A stretch of 64,000 nucleotides of DNA, taken from positions 496,001 to 560,000 of the forward strand of contig CAVUFH010000002.1 of assembly GCA_963740835.1 (NCBI GenBank). Direction: 5' to 3'. The notes beneath the pieces were generated by a model that saw only the letters and a list, made by a program, of their open reading frames with translations, made no database searches and had not been told where the DNA came from. Shown here one piece after another: positions 1 to 9,751 of the stretch. How positions within the stretch are numbered: the first letter of the stretch is position 1; each line of letters starts with the position of its first letter. Position numbers and translations under genes: made by a program. This stretch comes from CAVUFH01 sp963740835. Its GTDB lineage: Bacteria; Actinomycetota; Acidimicrobiia; IMCC26256; PALSA-610.

Positions 1-789
1 GCGTGCAGACGCATCGGCTGCAGGAGGCCGCGCCCGACCGCGCGGCCGAGCTCGAAGCCAATTCGGAACTGCTCCAGGAGATCGACTTCACCAACCGCGT
101 CGAGCGTCTCGTCGACGTCATCCCGCAACGCCTCGCCGGGGGGACGCCCACCGAGGTGCTGCGCTCGGCTGCGAACCGTGGCGTCGCGTTCCTCGCGGGC
201 CTCGTGCTCACGCTGTTCTTCGTCCTCTACGGACCCGCACTCGTCGACGGTGGCCTCGGGCAGGTGCGAGATCCCGAGCGGCGCCGGCGGCTCGAGCACA
301 TCGTGCGGGGCGCGGCCCGGCGCGGGCTCGGCTACGCGCGCGTGAAGGTGTTGCTCGTGGTCGTCGAAGGGCTGCTCGCGTTCGCGATCGGACGCGCCGC
401 GTGGAGTGCCCGGACCCGCGGCACTCGCGGTTTGGGTCGCCCTGTGGTCGCTGATCCCGATCGCCGGGTTGTTCATCGGCGCGGTTACCGTCGTCGCGTT
501 CGCGGCCGCGACCTCGACGACCGATGCGGTGTTTGTCGCGATCGCGTTCACCGGAATCGGCGTGGGCGACTGGTTCGTGTCACGCGCGCTCGAGCGCCGC
601 ACCCTGCACGTCGGATCGTTCCTCACCGCGTTCGCGTTGTTCGCGGGACTCGAACTCTACGGGTTCATGGGCGCGATGCTGCTGTTGCTCGCGGCGATCA
701 TGGGTGTCGCGATCGTCGCGGAGATCGGACCCGACGAGGTCAGCGAGACACTGGTCGCTCCGCTCGCCGGCGTCGACCAACCCGAGTAG
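1..789 (+). CDS. AI-2E family transporter (PF01594-type), 5' end outside window, one frame break
   Basis: This is the C-terminal part of an AI-2E/PerM-type polytopic membrane protein; members export small molecules or ions, and the substrate here cannot be read. The first frame ends with a hydrophobic stretch (FLAGLVLTLFFVLYG) and a helix rich in Arg. From about position 400 homology continues in the next frame with LIPIAGLFIGAV and FMGAMLLLLAAIMGVAIVAE, the usual family ending. Removing one base near 395-405 (tgg-a-gtg) restores a single frame, so I read it as one gene with an inserted base. It converges on the thiolase-like gene that ends at 803. The family assignment is from membrane pattern and the conserved GP-P-G loop region; confidence is moderate because the N-terminal half is missing. 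Confidence 0.7.
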
Positions 790-802
790 CCGCCGGCGGC
801 GG

Positions 803-1957
803 TCAGTCGACGCCGAGGATGGCGGTGCTCGCGGACGAGAACCAACCGCCGGTGCCGTTCACGCACGCGAGCCGAGCGCCCTCGACCTGACGGCCCGCGG
901 CTTCGCCGCGGAGCTGCCGTACCGCTTCGACGAGCAGGAACATGCCGCGCATACCGGGGTGGCAATGCGACAAGCCGCCGCCGTCGGTGTTGGTCGGGAG
1001 CGCGCCGCCGACGCGCAGCTTGCCGTCCTCGACGAACGACCCGCCTTCGCCCTTCTTGCAGAAGCCGAGGCCTTCGAGAGAGAGCAACACCATCGGCGTG
1101 AACGCGTCGTAGATCTGACAGATGTCGATGTCGTCGGGCTTCACGCCCGCGCGTTCGAACGCGAGCTGGCCGCTGCGCGCCGCGGGTGACTCGGTGAAGT
1201 CCTCCCACTCGCTCATCGTCGTGTGCGAGGTCGCCTCGCCGGTGCCGAGCACCCATACCGGCGTCTTCGGGAGACCGCAGGCCCGCTCCGCCGACGTCAG
1301 CACCACCGCGCCGCCGCCGTCGCTGCGGATGCAACAGTGCAACTTCGTGAGCGGGTCCGCCATCATCCGTGCGTTCTGCACGTCGTCGATGGTGATCGGA
1401 TCCTGGTAGTACGCCTCCGGATTCAGCGACGCGTTGTACCGCGTCGACACCGCGATCTCGGCCAACTGCTCGATGGTGGTGCCGAACTCGTACATGTGGC
1501 GCTGCGCGGCCATCGCGTACTTCGAGATGAGGCTGTGGCCGAACGGCGCGTCGAACTGCACCGGCCCGCGCGCGCCGAACGAGAGGTTCGCGCTGCGGCG
1601 CCGCGCCTTGAGGTCGGCGCGTGCCGTCGATCCGTACACGAGCACGACGGTTTCGACGTGGCCGGCGAGGATCGCCGCGGTCGCGTGTTCGACCATGAAC
1701 TCCCACGTCGATCCACCGACGCCCGTGCCGTCGGCCCACGTGGGCCGCAGGCCGAGGTACTCGGCGATCTCGACCGGCGCGAGGAGGCCCATCCCGCTCG
1801 ATCCGAAGCCGTCGATGTCGGCCTTGGTCAGGCCGGCGTCCGCGATCGCACGCGACGCGGCTTGGTGGTGCAGGTCGAACGGCGTCTTGGTGTCGACCCG
1901 TCCGATGTCGGAGAGCGCGGCACCGACGAGTGCGACGCGCGACGATTTCGTACTCAC
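803..1957 (-). CDS. thiolase-like (lipid-transfer/SCP-x type) protein
   Basis: A 384-residue thiolase-fold protein of the lipid-transfer type. It opens with VALVGAALSDIGRVDTKTP, has DIDGFGSSGMG near residue 60, DICQIYDAF near 275 and the C-terminal HCHPG and NGTGGW loops. The usual nucleophile-Cys segment reads GVGGSTWEFM, without Cys, which fits the non-thiolytic group such as Ltp2-like retro-aldolases rather than true thiolases. The GTG start at 1957 overlaps the TAG stop of the crotonase gene by one base. A TTG start 15 bases upstream is possible but would lie inside the upstream gene. It is the last gene of an SDR-crotonase-thiolase operon, so a role in beta-oxidation-like cleavage of an acyl-CoA is likely. 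The substrate is unknown. Confidence 0.8.
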   Translation of the reverse strand: MSTKSSRVALVGAALSDIGRVDTKTPFDLHHQAASRAIADAGLTKADIDGFGSSGMGLLAPVEIAEYLGLRPTWADGTGVGGSTWEFMVEHATAAILAGHVETVVLVYGSTARADLKARRRSANLSFGARGPVQFDAPFGHSLISKYAMAAQRHMYEFGTTIEQLAEIAVSTRYNASLNPEAYYQDPITIDDVQNARMMADPLTKLHCCIRSDGGGAVVLTSAERACGLPKTPVWVLGTGEATSHTTMSEWEDFTESPAARSGQLAFERAGVKPDDIDICQIYDAFTPMVLLSLEGLGFCKKGEGGSFVEDGKLRVGGALPTNTDGGGLSHCHPGMRGMFLLVEAVRQLRGEAAGRQVEGARLACVNGTGGWFSSASTAILGVD

Positions 1958-2799
1958 TACCTGAGTTTCCAATCGACCCGTTTGCCGGACGCGAACAACT
2001 GCTGACCTTCGGCGATGGACTCCTGGTTGGTGCCCATCGCGACGTATGCGTACCCGAGCCGTACCGCCTGCCGCGAACCGAGCTCGCGTGCGCCCCAGAC
2101 CGCGCGCACGGTGCCCTCGATCGCGAGCTTGGGTTGCGACGCGATCTTCGCAGCGAGGTCGTGGACCCGATCAGCGAGATCCGCCCCCGGCACGACCTCG
2201 GAGACCATCCCGATCTGGAACGCGCGCTCCGCCGACATGCGCTCGTAGTTCCCCATGAGCGACAGGCGCATGATCTCACCGAACGGCGTGATGCCGGCCA
2301 TGTGGATCGGTTCGAACGCGGCCGTCATGCCGTAGGTGACGTGAGGGTCGAAGAACGTCGCGTGCTCCGCCGCGACGATGAACTCGACCTCGCCGAGCAT
2401 GTAGAACGCGCCCCCACAGGCCATGCCGTTGACCGCGGCGATCACCGGCTTCCACAGGTCGCACGATTTCGGACCGATGTTGTCACCGGGGTCGTCGAAC
2501 ATGAACGGTGTCGATCCCGAGCCGACGATGTCGGGATCTGCGCTCTGCTCCTTGCGGTCGCCCATCTGCTCCATGCGGTCGATGCCGGTGCAGAACGCCT
2601 TCTCGCCCGCGCCGGTCAACACGATGCAGCGCACCGGATCGTGACGCCGCAACGCCCGCCACACGGTCTTCAGCTCTTGCTGCATCAACGCGTTGAACGC
2701 GTTGTGCACCTCCGGCCGGTTGAGCGTGATCGTCGCCACGCCGTCGTCCGACTCGTCGTACCGGATGGTCTCGAACTCGGGGATCTGCACGCGGTTCAC
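1957..2799 (-). CDS. enoyl-CoA hydratase/isomerase family (crotonase)
   Basis: A 280-residue crotonase. The N-terminus has ITLNRPEVHNAFNALM, followed by the oxyanion-hole region GEKAFCTGID near residue 75 and NGMACGGAF near 145. The family has CoA-thioester hydratase or isomerase activity. The usual catalytic Glu pair is not clearly present: the second oxyanion strand is followed by GEVEFIVAAEHATFF. The reaction therefore cannot be fixed. The GTG start at 2799 overlaps the SDR stop codon as GTGA; another GTG at 2790 is in frame. It sits between an SDR and a thiolase-like gene with 1-4 base overlaps, so the three are translated as one operon. It is not a close match to EchA20, the ring-D hydrolase of the steroid pathway. 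Confidence 0.85.
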   Translation of the reverse strand: MNRVQIPEFETIRYDESDDGVATITLNRPEVHNAFNALMQQELKTVWRALRRHDPVRCIVLTGAGEKAFCTGIDRMEQMGDRKEQSADPDIVGSGSTPFMFDDPGDNIGPKSCDLWKPVIAAVNGMACGGAFYMLGEVEFIVAAEHATFFDPHVTYGMTAAFEPIHMAGITPFGEIMRLSLMGNYERMSAERAFQIGMVSEVVPGADLADRVHDLAAKIASQPKLAIEGTVRAVWGARELGSRQAVRLGYAYVAMGTNQESIAEGQQLFASGKRVDWKLR

Positions 2800-3734
2800 C
2801 CGCGTCGTTGGGCGTCGATACCGGGGTTCTCGCTGTTGAAGTGGTAACGATTCAGGATCCGGCCGATGTCGACCGGATCCCACTGCTTCGGCGAGCCGTC
2901 CTTCTCGGTGGCGAGGAACTGCTCGCCCATCTCCCACGGTTTGTAGACGCACAGGTTGTTGCCGACCATGCGGAGCACCTGGCCCGTGACGTGGAGCGCG
3001 TCGTCCGAGGCGAGGTAGACGACAGCGGGGGCGGAGTTGCCCGGGTTCATCGGGTCGAAGGACTCGTATTCCTCGGCACCCTTGACCTCCATGCCGGGCA
3101 TCGCCTGCGCGACCATCCGCGTCGCGCCGCCTGGGCCGACGCAGTTGGCGCGGACGCCGTAGCGCTTCAGTTCGAGGCTCGCGATGATCGTCATCGCCGC
3201 GATGCCGGCCTTCGCCGCGCCGTAGTTGATCTGGCTGGCCTGGCCCTGCAAGCCCGCGCTCGACACGGTGTTGACGATGGAGGCACGCGGTTGGCGCCCC
3301 TCCTTCGATTCGTTGCGCCAGTACACCGACGCGTGGTGCATCGTGTTCCAGGTGCCGTACATGTGCACCTTCACGACGGTGTCGAAGTCCTGGGGGGACA
3401 TCGAGAACATCATGCGGTCGCGCAGAACGCCCGCGTTGTTCACCAGCACGTCGAGCTTGCCGAAGTGCTCCACCGCGGTGTTGATGATGTTCTGGGCACC
3501 CTCGAAGTCCGCGACGCTGTCGTAGTTGGCGACGGCTTCGCCGCCGCGCTTGACGATGACGTCGATGACGTCGTCGGCGGCGCGCTTGTCGCCTTCGCCT
3601 TCGCCGCTCACGGTGCCGCCGAGGTCGTTGACGACGACCTTGGCGCCGTGATCCGCGAGCAGGATCGCTTCGCCGCGGCCGACTCCATTGCCCGCTCCGG
3701 TGACGATCGCCACCTTGCCGTCGAGCATGCCCAT
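2796..3734 (-). CDS. short-chain dehydrogenase/reductase (MFE-2 dehydrogenase-like)
   Basis: A 312-residue classical SDR with the cofactor motif VTGAGNGVGRG near residue 12, NNAG near 105, and the active-site YGAAKAG near 175. It is longer than a basic SDR. The C-terminal tail (WEMGEQFLATEKDG region) and the VVNDLGG segment resemble hydroxyacyl-CoA dehydrogenases of multifunctional enzyme type 2 and actinobacterial Rv3548c-like SDRs of the steroid regulon. It is first in the minus-strand operon with a crotonase and a thiolase-like protein, so it probably oxidises a 3-hydroxyacyl-CoA with NAD. A TGAC-N6-GTCA palindrome lies about 30 bases upstream of its ATG. Confidence 0.88.
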   Translation of the reverse strand: MGMLDGKVAIVTGAGNGVGRGEAILLADHGAKVVVNDLGGTVSGEGEGDKRAADDVIDVIVKRGGEAVANYDSVADFEGAQNIINTAVEHFGKLDVLVNNAGVLRDRMMFSMSPQDFDTVVKVHMYGTWNTMHHASVYWRNESKEGRQPRASIVNTVSSAGLQGQASQINYGAAKAGIAAMTIIASLELKRYGVRANCVGPGGATRMVAQAMPGMEVKGAEEYESFDPMNPGNSAPAVVYLASDDALHVTGQVLRMVGNNLCVYKPWEMGEQFLATEKDGSPKQWDPVDIGRILNRYHFNSENPGIDAQRRG

Positions 3735-3763
3735 TTGCGCGGTCCCCCTCGGTGCGAGAAAAC

Positions 3764-3777
3764 TGACGTCGGCGTCA
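3764..3777. promoter_or_regulatory. TGAC-N6-GTCA palindrome in a divergent promoter
   Basis: The 14-base palindrome TGACGTCGGCGTCA lies between two divergent SDR genes (starts at 3734 minus and 3863 plus). A possible minus-strand -10 element, TAACGT (3777-3782), abuts it. The same TGAC-N6-GTCA architecture occurs at 37540-37553 and 51534-51547, also between divergent genes, which suggests one TetR-type regulator. The regulator is not identified. Confidence 0.45.
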
Positions 3778-3862
3778 CGTTACCGCGGCCGCGCGACTCG
3801 TTGCCCATCCCGGGGGGCGAACCGGCGCACCGCGCGTCCCCTCGAAGGTTCGGAGCAGCGCC

Positions 3863-4636
3863 ATGGGCCGCCTGCAGGACAAGGTCGCGATCATCACGGG
3901 CGCGGGCCAGGGGATCGGCCTTGCGTACGCGGCACGGTTCCTCGAGGAGGGCGCGACGGTCGTCGTCGCCGAGATCAACGACGAGCGCGCGCAACACGCG
4001 CTCGGCGAGCTCGGTGGCAATGCTGCGATCACATCGATCACGACCGACATCTCGGATGCCGGCTCCGCGCAACGGTGCGTTGACGAGACCGTCGAGAAGT
4101 ACGGCACCGTCGACATCCTCGTGAACAACGCCGCGCTCTACTACGACATCGACAACTTCGACCCGAGCTACGAGTACCTCCAGAAGGTCACCGCGGTGAA
4201 CCAGCACGGCGCGTGGCTGATGACCCGGGCTGCGGCACCTGTGATGGTGGAGCACCAGTACGGGCGCGTGATCAACCAGTCGTCGGGCGCGGCGTACATG
4301 TACGGCATGCCCGAGATGCCGTTCAGCGGCCTCGGCAATTACAGCTACTCGATGACCAAGTGGGGCATCGTCGGGCTCACGAAGTTCATGGCCGGCCAGC
4401 TCGGCCAGTACAACGTCACCGTGAACTGCATTGCCCCCGGCGTGACGATGACCGAGGCCACGAAGAAGGTCGTGCCGGAGTTCTACATCGACGGCCTGAC
4501 TGCGCAGACCGCGATGAAGCGAACGCTCGAACCCGAAGATCTCGCGGGCGCATGCGTGTTCTTCGCGAGCGACGAGGCCCGGTTCGTCACCGGGCAGGTG
4601 CTGGTCGTCGACGGCGGCCTCGCCATGCCCGCCTGA
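3863..4636 (+). CDS. short-chain dehydrogenase/reductase
   Basis: A 257-residue classical SDR. The cofactor-binding motif ITGAGQGIG is at residues 10-18, NNAA near 90, the catalytic Ser in NQSSGAAYM near 140, and the YSMTK catalytic Tyr-Lys pair near 160. The C-terminus VDGGLAMPA is typical. The insertion between Ser and Tyr (GMPEMPFSGLGNYS) is seen in SDRs acting on bulky alcohols. It starts at an ATG with GGAG about 8 bases upstream. A serine hydrolase gene follows after 5 bases, so the two probably form an operon driven from the divergent promoter that holds the TGAC-N6-GTCA site. Substrate unknown. Confidence 0.88.
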   Translation: MGRLQDKVAIITGAGQGIGLAYAARFLEEGATVVVAEINDERAQHALGELGGNAAITSITTDISDAGSAQRCVDETVEKYGTVDILVNNAALYYDIDNFDPSYEYLQKVTAVNQHGAWLMTRAAAPVMVEHQYGRVINQSSGAAYMYGMPEMPFSGLGNYSYSMTKWGIVGLTKFMAGQLGQYNVTVNCIAPGVTMTEATKKVVPEFYIDGLTAQTAMKRTLEPEDLAGACVFFASDEARFVTGQVLVVDGGLAMPA

Positions 4637-4641
4637 GCGCC

Positions 4642-5820
4642 GTGGCCGACCGCGCCGTGGGCGATCGCAATGGTGGGCTCGTCGTAGGTGGCTGGCTCGA
4701 GCCCGAGTTCGAACCGGTCCTCGACGCCTTCGCCGCGAACTTCGACGAGCGCGGCGAGGTCGGTGCCGCGGTGTGCATCTACCGGGACGGTCGCCCGGTC
4801 GTGGACCTGTGGGGCGGTATCTCCGACACCGCGACCGGTCGCGCCTGGGCCGCGGATTCGATCGTCGGTGTGTTCTCGTCGACGAAGGGTGTCACCGCGG
4901 TGTGCGCGAACCTGCTGATCGAGCGCGGGCAGCTCGATCCCGACGCGACGGTCGCGACGTACTGGCCGGAGTTCGCATCCAACGGCAAGGACGCGATCAC
5001 CGTGCGGCAGGTGATGAGCCACCAGGCCGGGCTGCCGTTGGTCGAAGGCGTGTTCACGCTCGACGAGGTGCTCGCGTGGGACCCGATCGTCGAGCAGCTC
5101 GCGCGCCAACGACCGATCTGGGAACCGGGGACGAAGCACGGCTACCACATGCGCACGTACGGCTGGCTCGTCGGCGAGCTCATCCGCCGCGTCACGGGCA
5201 CCACGGCCGGCCGCTTCCTGCGGCGTGAAGTCGCCGAACCGCTCGGCATCGATTTCTGGATCGGGCTGCCCGGGAAGCTCGAGCCGCGCGTGGCGTCACT
5301 CGTACCGCCGCGCGCCGACATGCGCGCCGCGCTCGCGCCACTCCGAGACCGACTCCTGCTCGCGCGCGTCTTCGACAACCCTTCCGAACTGTTCAACTAC
5401 GACGAGATGTGGAACACGCGTGCGCTGCGTTCCGCGGAGCTGCCGTCGTCGAATGGCATCGGCAGTGCGCGTGCCCTCGCTCGGCTCTACGCGTCGCTCG
5501 TCGGCGACGGCGTCGACGGCGTGCGGACGCTGCAGCCGGCCACGGTCGCGGCGGCGACGGTCGAGCAGGCGCGCGGTCCCGACGCGGTGATCATCGAGGA
5601 GACTGCCTTCGGGCTGGGATTCATGTTGGGCGCGAGCTTCGGCGCGGCCAATCCCCAGACGGCGTTCGGCCACGCCGGTGCGGGGGGTTCGTTGTCGTTC
5701 GCCGATCCGAGCACGGGCGTCGCGTTCGGATACGTGATGAACGATCTGCGCTTCGACCCGGGTGGTGACCCGCGCAGCGAGCTGCTCGTGCGCGCCACCT
5801 ATGCCGCGCTGTCGGCCTGA
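4642..5820 (+). CDS. serine hydrolase / esterase of the beta-lactamase (class C, PF00144) family
   Basis: A 392-residue beta-lactamase-fold hydrolase. The SxxK nucleophile motif is SSTK near residue 75. A class C-type YxN equivalent may lie in the HGYHMRTYGW segment near 170, and an FGHAGAGGS motif near 345 is the KTG-like third box. Such actinobacterial proteins (the EstB/LipL group) are mostly esterases rather than antibiotic hydrolases. GTG at 4642 is chosen because it lies 5 bases after the SDR stop and keeps the conserved N-terminal segment GWLEPEFEPVLDAF. There is no signal peptide, so it is probably cytoplasmic. It may hydrolyse an ester or thioester product related to the neighbouring SDR. 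Confidence 0.85.
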   Translation: MADRAVGDRNGGLVVGGWLEPEFEPVLDAFAANFDERGEVGAAVCIYRDGRPVVDLWGGISDTATGRAWAADSIVGVFSSTKGVTAVCANLLIERGQLDPDATVATYWPEFASNGKDAITVRQVMSHQAGLPLVEGVFTLDEVLAWDPIVEQLARQRPIWEPGTKHGYHMRTYGWLVGELIRRVTGTTAGRFLRREVAEPLGIDFWIGLPGKLEPRVASLVPPRADMRAALAPLRDRLLLARVFDNPSELFNYDEMWNTRALRSAELPSSNGIGSARALARLYASLVGDGVDGVRTLQPATVAAATVEQARGPDAVIIEETAFGLGFMLGASFGAANPQTAFGHAGAGGSLSFADPSTGVAFGYVMNDLRFDPGGDPRSELLVRATYAALSA

Positions 5821-5836
5821 CTACCTCATCCCGTCG

Positions 5837-5859
5837 CGCGGTCCGGTCATCGGACCGCG
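5837..5859. terminator. hairpin between convergent genes
   Basis: CGCGGTCCG (5837-5845) and CGGACCGCG (5851-5859) form a perfect 9-base stem with a 5-base loop, directly between the convergent serine hydrolase and propeller genes. The loop overlaps the stop codon of the minus-strand gene. There is no clear T-tract, so it would be a GC-hairpin-only terminator. Confidence 0.5.
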
Positions 5860-8094
5860 AAACCGCCGACGAGGCCGACCGTTCCCGGCGACAGCAGCGC
5901 CGCTTGCAGCCACCCCGGCGCCCAGACGTAGATCGCGTCCGTCTGGAACACGACGAAGTCCCGACTCGACACGGCCCACTGCTCGATGCCTTCGGAGCCG
6001 GGCACCGACTCGACCGCCATGTTCGTGAGGTCGATCGCGGCGAGATGCGTCCGATCGTTCGCGTCCTGCATCTGGACGTAGACGCGCGAGCGATCCGGCA
6101 CGAACGTGGATCCCCCGTATGGGGTCGTGTTCGCCGGCAGCGTGTCCGTGTGCCCGGATTGCAGATCGGTCACGTACGTGGCGCAAGTGCTGCCGACGTT
6201 CGCGCACGCTTGGTCGTACCAGATGACGCGCGTCCCCCCGGCCGCGGTGACGATCGGCGCGCGCGCAGGGAGTGGTACCGGCACCGTGCGCGTGCGACCC
6301 GATACCGGGTTCCACACCTCGAAACTGCTGCCTTGCGTGAACGACGCCGGGCGGCCGATCACGAGACCGTCACGCACCGCACCTTCGGGTGCCACCGCGG
6401 ATTCGTACGCGGTGCCGCGCCCGCCGGTGCGACCGTCGAGGTGCATGATCTCGTAGCCCGAATCTGTTCGGCGGACGGTCCACGCTTCCGCAGGCGTGCG
6501 CCCGGGCAGCACATAGTTCGCGAGGCCGAGGGAGACCAGATCGCCGGCGGACGACGCGAACCACGCTTCACCCGCTCGGATCCACACGAACCCGCCTTCG
6601 AGCGCGACGAGCGCGGGGACCGCGTCGTCGGTGGACCCGACCGAGATGTCCGAGAGGTGGACGACGTGCTGGCTTCCGGTGTCGATGTCGACGGTGGTGA
6701 GCGTGTCGCCGTTCTGCGAGATGATCGCCAGTGCGCCGGAGGCGGGCACCGGCGCAATCGGCCCCGATCCACTGAACAGCAGCGTCGACGGCGTGCTCGG
6801 CGCCGCGTCGAACGACGCGATCGAGTCGACCCTCCCGACGCCGTCGACGGTGCGCTCCAGCGCGCCGTCGGTGGTGCGGAGCACGACGAGCCGGCCGGGC
6901 CGGATCGACCAGTCGGCGACGACGAGGTGTCCACTGTCGGCACTGAAGTCGAACGGCACCGCGGCCGTACTCGTGTCGGATCCCGTCGACGAGAAACGCA
7001 CCTCGATGTTGCGGCGGGCGACGACGGCTCCCGTGGTCAGATCGACGAGAGCGAGCGCGCCCGGCCCCGCCAGGTTCGTCGCCACCTGCAGCGCGAGATA
7101 GCGCCCGTCGGGAGAGAATCGGCCGTACGCGCGCCCGGAATCGAAGAACGGCAGGATGCCACCCGGCAATGTGACGTCGCGGCCCGAGCCGACGTCGGTG
7201 ACGTGGAGGCCGCACGCCGTCGCCGGGCACGCGATCTGCCACGCGACGCGATCCGGGTGCGTGGCGACGACGGAGAGTTCGGTCGGGAAGGCGTCGACGA
7301 GCGTGCGGCTGAGCGGGCGCGGCGGCCGCCCGGGTGTCCACACGAACAGGCCCGGTGCGTTCGTCGCGAGCAACAAGAAGCCGCCGCGCACCTCCGCGAT
7401 CGCGCGCAGTTCGGGGCTCGGCAGGCGCGCGGTTGCGCCGGTGCCGATGAGCCGGCTCACGACGCGCGGGTTCGCGATCCACCATCCGTCACCTTCAACT
7501 GCCGGGAACGCGAGCCCGTCCGACGCGTTGGTGCTCCCGCCGAACGGGTCCGCCACCGTCGCGTCGAGTCCGCGCCGGACGAGGACGCGACCGGCGCCGC
7601 GACTCGTGACGGTGGCCCGGCCGCCCGGACGCGCGACCGGCGCGTCGGCGTTGCCCGTCGTGCCGTCGACGAGCACGAACTGGCCGTCGAGCCCGAGCGC
7701 GAATCGACCACCGAGCGCGGCCCACGCGGTCGGGCGGATCTCCGGAAGGGTGACCGGTGGTGTGACCGGTGATGTCGCGGTCGGATCGCCGGCGGCGCCG
7801 GCCTGGTCGTCCGATGCCAAGCCGACGGACGCGTCGTGGCTGTCGTTGCCGCGCGTCGACCGCGACCGCCACGCCCGCGACGACGAGCACGAGCCCGCCG
7901 AGCGCCACCAGGCCGAGGATCCAGGTTCGGCGGGTGAGGATGATATTGCGACGCGCGCGCCGCGGCCGGGCGGGGTCGTCCATGTCCGGCTCGCGATCCG
8001 GGGCGCGGGCCGCGCGGCGCGCGGGCCTGACCGGCTCGTCGGTGAGGACGTCGATGATCTCGAGCGCGTCGTCGTCGGGTGGGCCCTTCGTCAC
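5847..8094 (-). CDS. membrane-anchored beta-propeller-like protein, one frame break
   Basis: The product has a short acidic and Arg-rich cytoplasmic N-terminus, one membrane helix (WILGLVALGGLVLVVAGVAVAV), a Pro/Thr-rich linker, and then about 600 residues of repeated beta-strand blades. Blade motifs such as HPDRVAWQIAC and FSPDGRYLALQVA resemble WD40/TolB-like propellers. The TM part and the propeller lie in adjacent frames. One extra base near 7855-7865 explains this, and deleting it joins VAVDRGNDSH. It starts at GTG 8094, six bases after a CACAAT -10-like element, so the mRNA is probably leaderless. Topology predicts an extracytoplasmic sensor or binding domain. No enzymatic motif is visible and I do not recognise a specific function. 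Confidence 0.7.
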
Positions 8095-8100
8095 GCCATC

Positions 8101-8106
8101 ATTGTG
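8101..8106 (-). promoter_or_regulatory. -10-like element CACAAT, leaderless start at 8094
   Basis: On the minus strand CACAAT is followed by six bases and then the GTG start of the propeller gene. Transcription would begin at or next to the start codon. Confidence 0.4.
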
Positions 8107-8157
8107 GACCCGGACCGGCGCGTCCGTGCCAGGGGATCTGAGGGTTCCCGCGGGACG

Positions 8158-9723
8158 TCAGTCCGCGAACGGGCCGGGGGTAGCGAGCTCGACGCGGAGC
8201 GGTGCCTTCTGGACCTTCCCGCTCGCGGTGCGGGGGAGCACGGCGCGTACCTCGAGTCGTTCCGGCAGCTTGAACCGGGCGAGACCGGCCGCGGCGAGAT
8301 GGGCGCGCAACTCCTCGAGCGTGACCTCGGTGCGCGGGCGCGTGATGACGAACGCGCACACCCGCTCGCCCATCACGGGATCGGGCGCGGCGACGCAGGC
8401 CGCTTCCGCGATCGCGGGATGGGTGACGAGCAGCGCTTCCACCTCCAGGGCCGAGATGTTCTCGCCGCCGCGGATGATCACGTCCTTCAGCCGGTCGATG
8501 ATCGTGAGGTATTGGCCGTCGTACACGGCGAGGTCGCCGGTGCGGAACCAGCCGCCGTCGAGGAACGCGGCGTCGTCGAGCGTCGCGTCGAGGTAGCCCG
8601 CGAACATCTCGGGTCCGCGTACGACGAGCTCGCCGGGAGTGCCGTCGGCCAGATCGGCGAGCGACTCGGGGTCCAGGATGCGCAGCTCGGCCGCGCCGAT
8701 CAGCACGCCGTCGGTCGTTGCGTCGCGTTCGGGAACGTCGCCGGCGCGCCCGGTCGTGAGCGTCGGGTACTCCGTCGAGCCGTAGGTGCGCTTGCACCAG
8801 CAATCGAAGCGGGCGGCCCCTTCGCGTACCATCGCCGGTGACACGCCCGCGCCGCCGAGCGAGAACAGCCGCAGCGAGCTCGTGTCCGTCATCTCGAAGC
8901 GGAAGTGGTCGATCATCGTCCGCATGAACACCGGCGTGCTGATCATGACCGCGACGCGCTCGGTCTCGAGCAGCTCCAGCCCCGCCTGCGCTTCCCAACG
9001 GTCCATGAACACCGCGGTGACGGCGTTGGTGACGGGAAGGAGAACACCGTAAGTGAGGCCGGCCACGTGCGTGATCGGCATCGGGAGGAGCAGAGGTTCG
9101 CCCGCGGTCATCGTGTGCGCGGCGACGATGCTGTCGGCTTCGTGGCGCAGACTCTGGTGAGTGTGCACGACGCCCTTCGGTTCCGCGGTGGTGCCGGAGG
9201 TCCACAGCACCAGCGCGGGCGCGTTCACGTCCAGCGTGAGTTCCGGCACGGGGTCGCCCTGCCACACCGGATCCGCGCCGTCGCGCATCACGATCAACTC
9301 GCCGTCGAATCCGGCAACGTTCATCAACGCGACGTAGTCGACATCGCGGAACGTCGCGGGCACCGCGGCGACACGCGCGCTCGTCTGCCGCAGCACGAAC
9401 CCGACTTCGCGCACACCGAGGGTCGGCGTGATCGGACTCGCGATCGCACCGCAGCGCCAGATGCCCCAACAGAACGCGACGGCTTCCCACCAGTTCGGGA
9501 GCTGCCACACGACGATGTCGCCGGGGCGCACCCCGAGCTGCCAGAGCCGCGCCGCGTGCACGCGGGCGACGCGGTCGAGGTCGCCGATCGTGACGCGCAG
9601 GTCGTCGTCGATGATCGCGACGTGCTTCGGATCGGCGGTCTCGAAGCGGTCGAGCAACGTCTCGTCGGTCCACGCGCCGAGCGCGCGCCAGCGGTCCTGC
9701 AATTCGAGCGGCGCGACTCGCAT
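8158..9723 (-). CDS. acyl-CoA synthetase (AMP-forming, ANL superfamily)
   Basis: A 521-residue adenylate-forming enzyme that activates a carboxylic acid to its CoA thioester. It carries the phosphate loop WTSGTTAEPKG near residue 175, the YGSTEYP adenine motif near 320, GWFRTGDLA near 395, and the C-terminal catalytic Lys in TASGKVQK near 505. The hinge region DRLKDVIIRGGENIS is also present. The length is normal for a FadD-type ligase. It starts at an ATG 28 bases after the stop of the SDR at 9752, and both are on the minus strand, so they are likely co-transcribed. The substrate could be a fatty, aromatic or steroid side-chain acid and cannot be told from sequence. Confidence 0.93.
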   Translation of the reverse strand: MRVAPLELQDRWRALGAWTDETLLDRFETADPKHVAIIDDDLRVTIGDLDRVARVHAARLWQLGVRPGDIVVWQLPNWWEAVAFCWGIWRCGAIASPITPTLGVREVGFVLRQTSARVAAVPATFRDVDYVALMNVAGFDGELIVMRDGADPVWQGDPVPELTLDVNAPALVLWTSGTTAEPKGVVHTHQSLRHEADSIVAAHTMTAGEPLLLPMPITHVAGLTYGVLLPVTNAVTAVFMDRWEAQAGLELLETERVAVMISTPVFMRTMIDHFRFEMTDTSSLRLFSLGGAGVSPAMVREGAARFDCWCKRTYGSTEYPTLTTGRAGDVPERDATTDGVLIGAAELRILDPESLADLADGTPGELVVRGPEMFAGYLDATLDDAAFLDGGWFRTGDLAVYDGQYLTIIDRLKDVIIRGGENISALEVEALLVTHPAIAEAACVAAPDPVMGERVCAFVITRPRTEVTLEELRAHLAAAGLARFKLPERLEVRAVLPRTASGKVQKAPLRVELATPGPFAD

Positions 9724-9751
9724 CGGCAGATGGGTGGCGGGCTCGCGACGG

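Noticed and set aside
803..1957. Calling this protein an acetyl-CoA acetyltransferase
   Set aside because: The nucleophile Cys segment is replaced by GGSTWEF, so a thiolytic activity cannot be supported.
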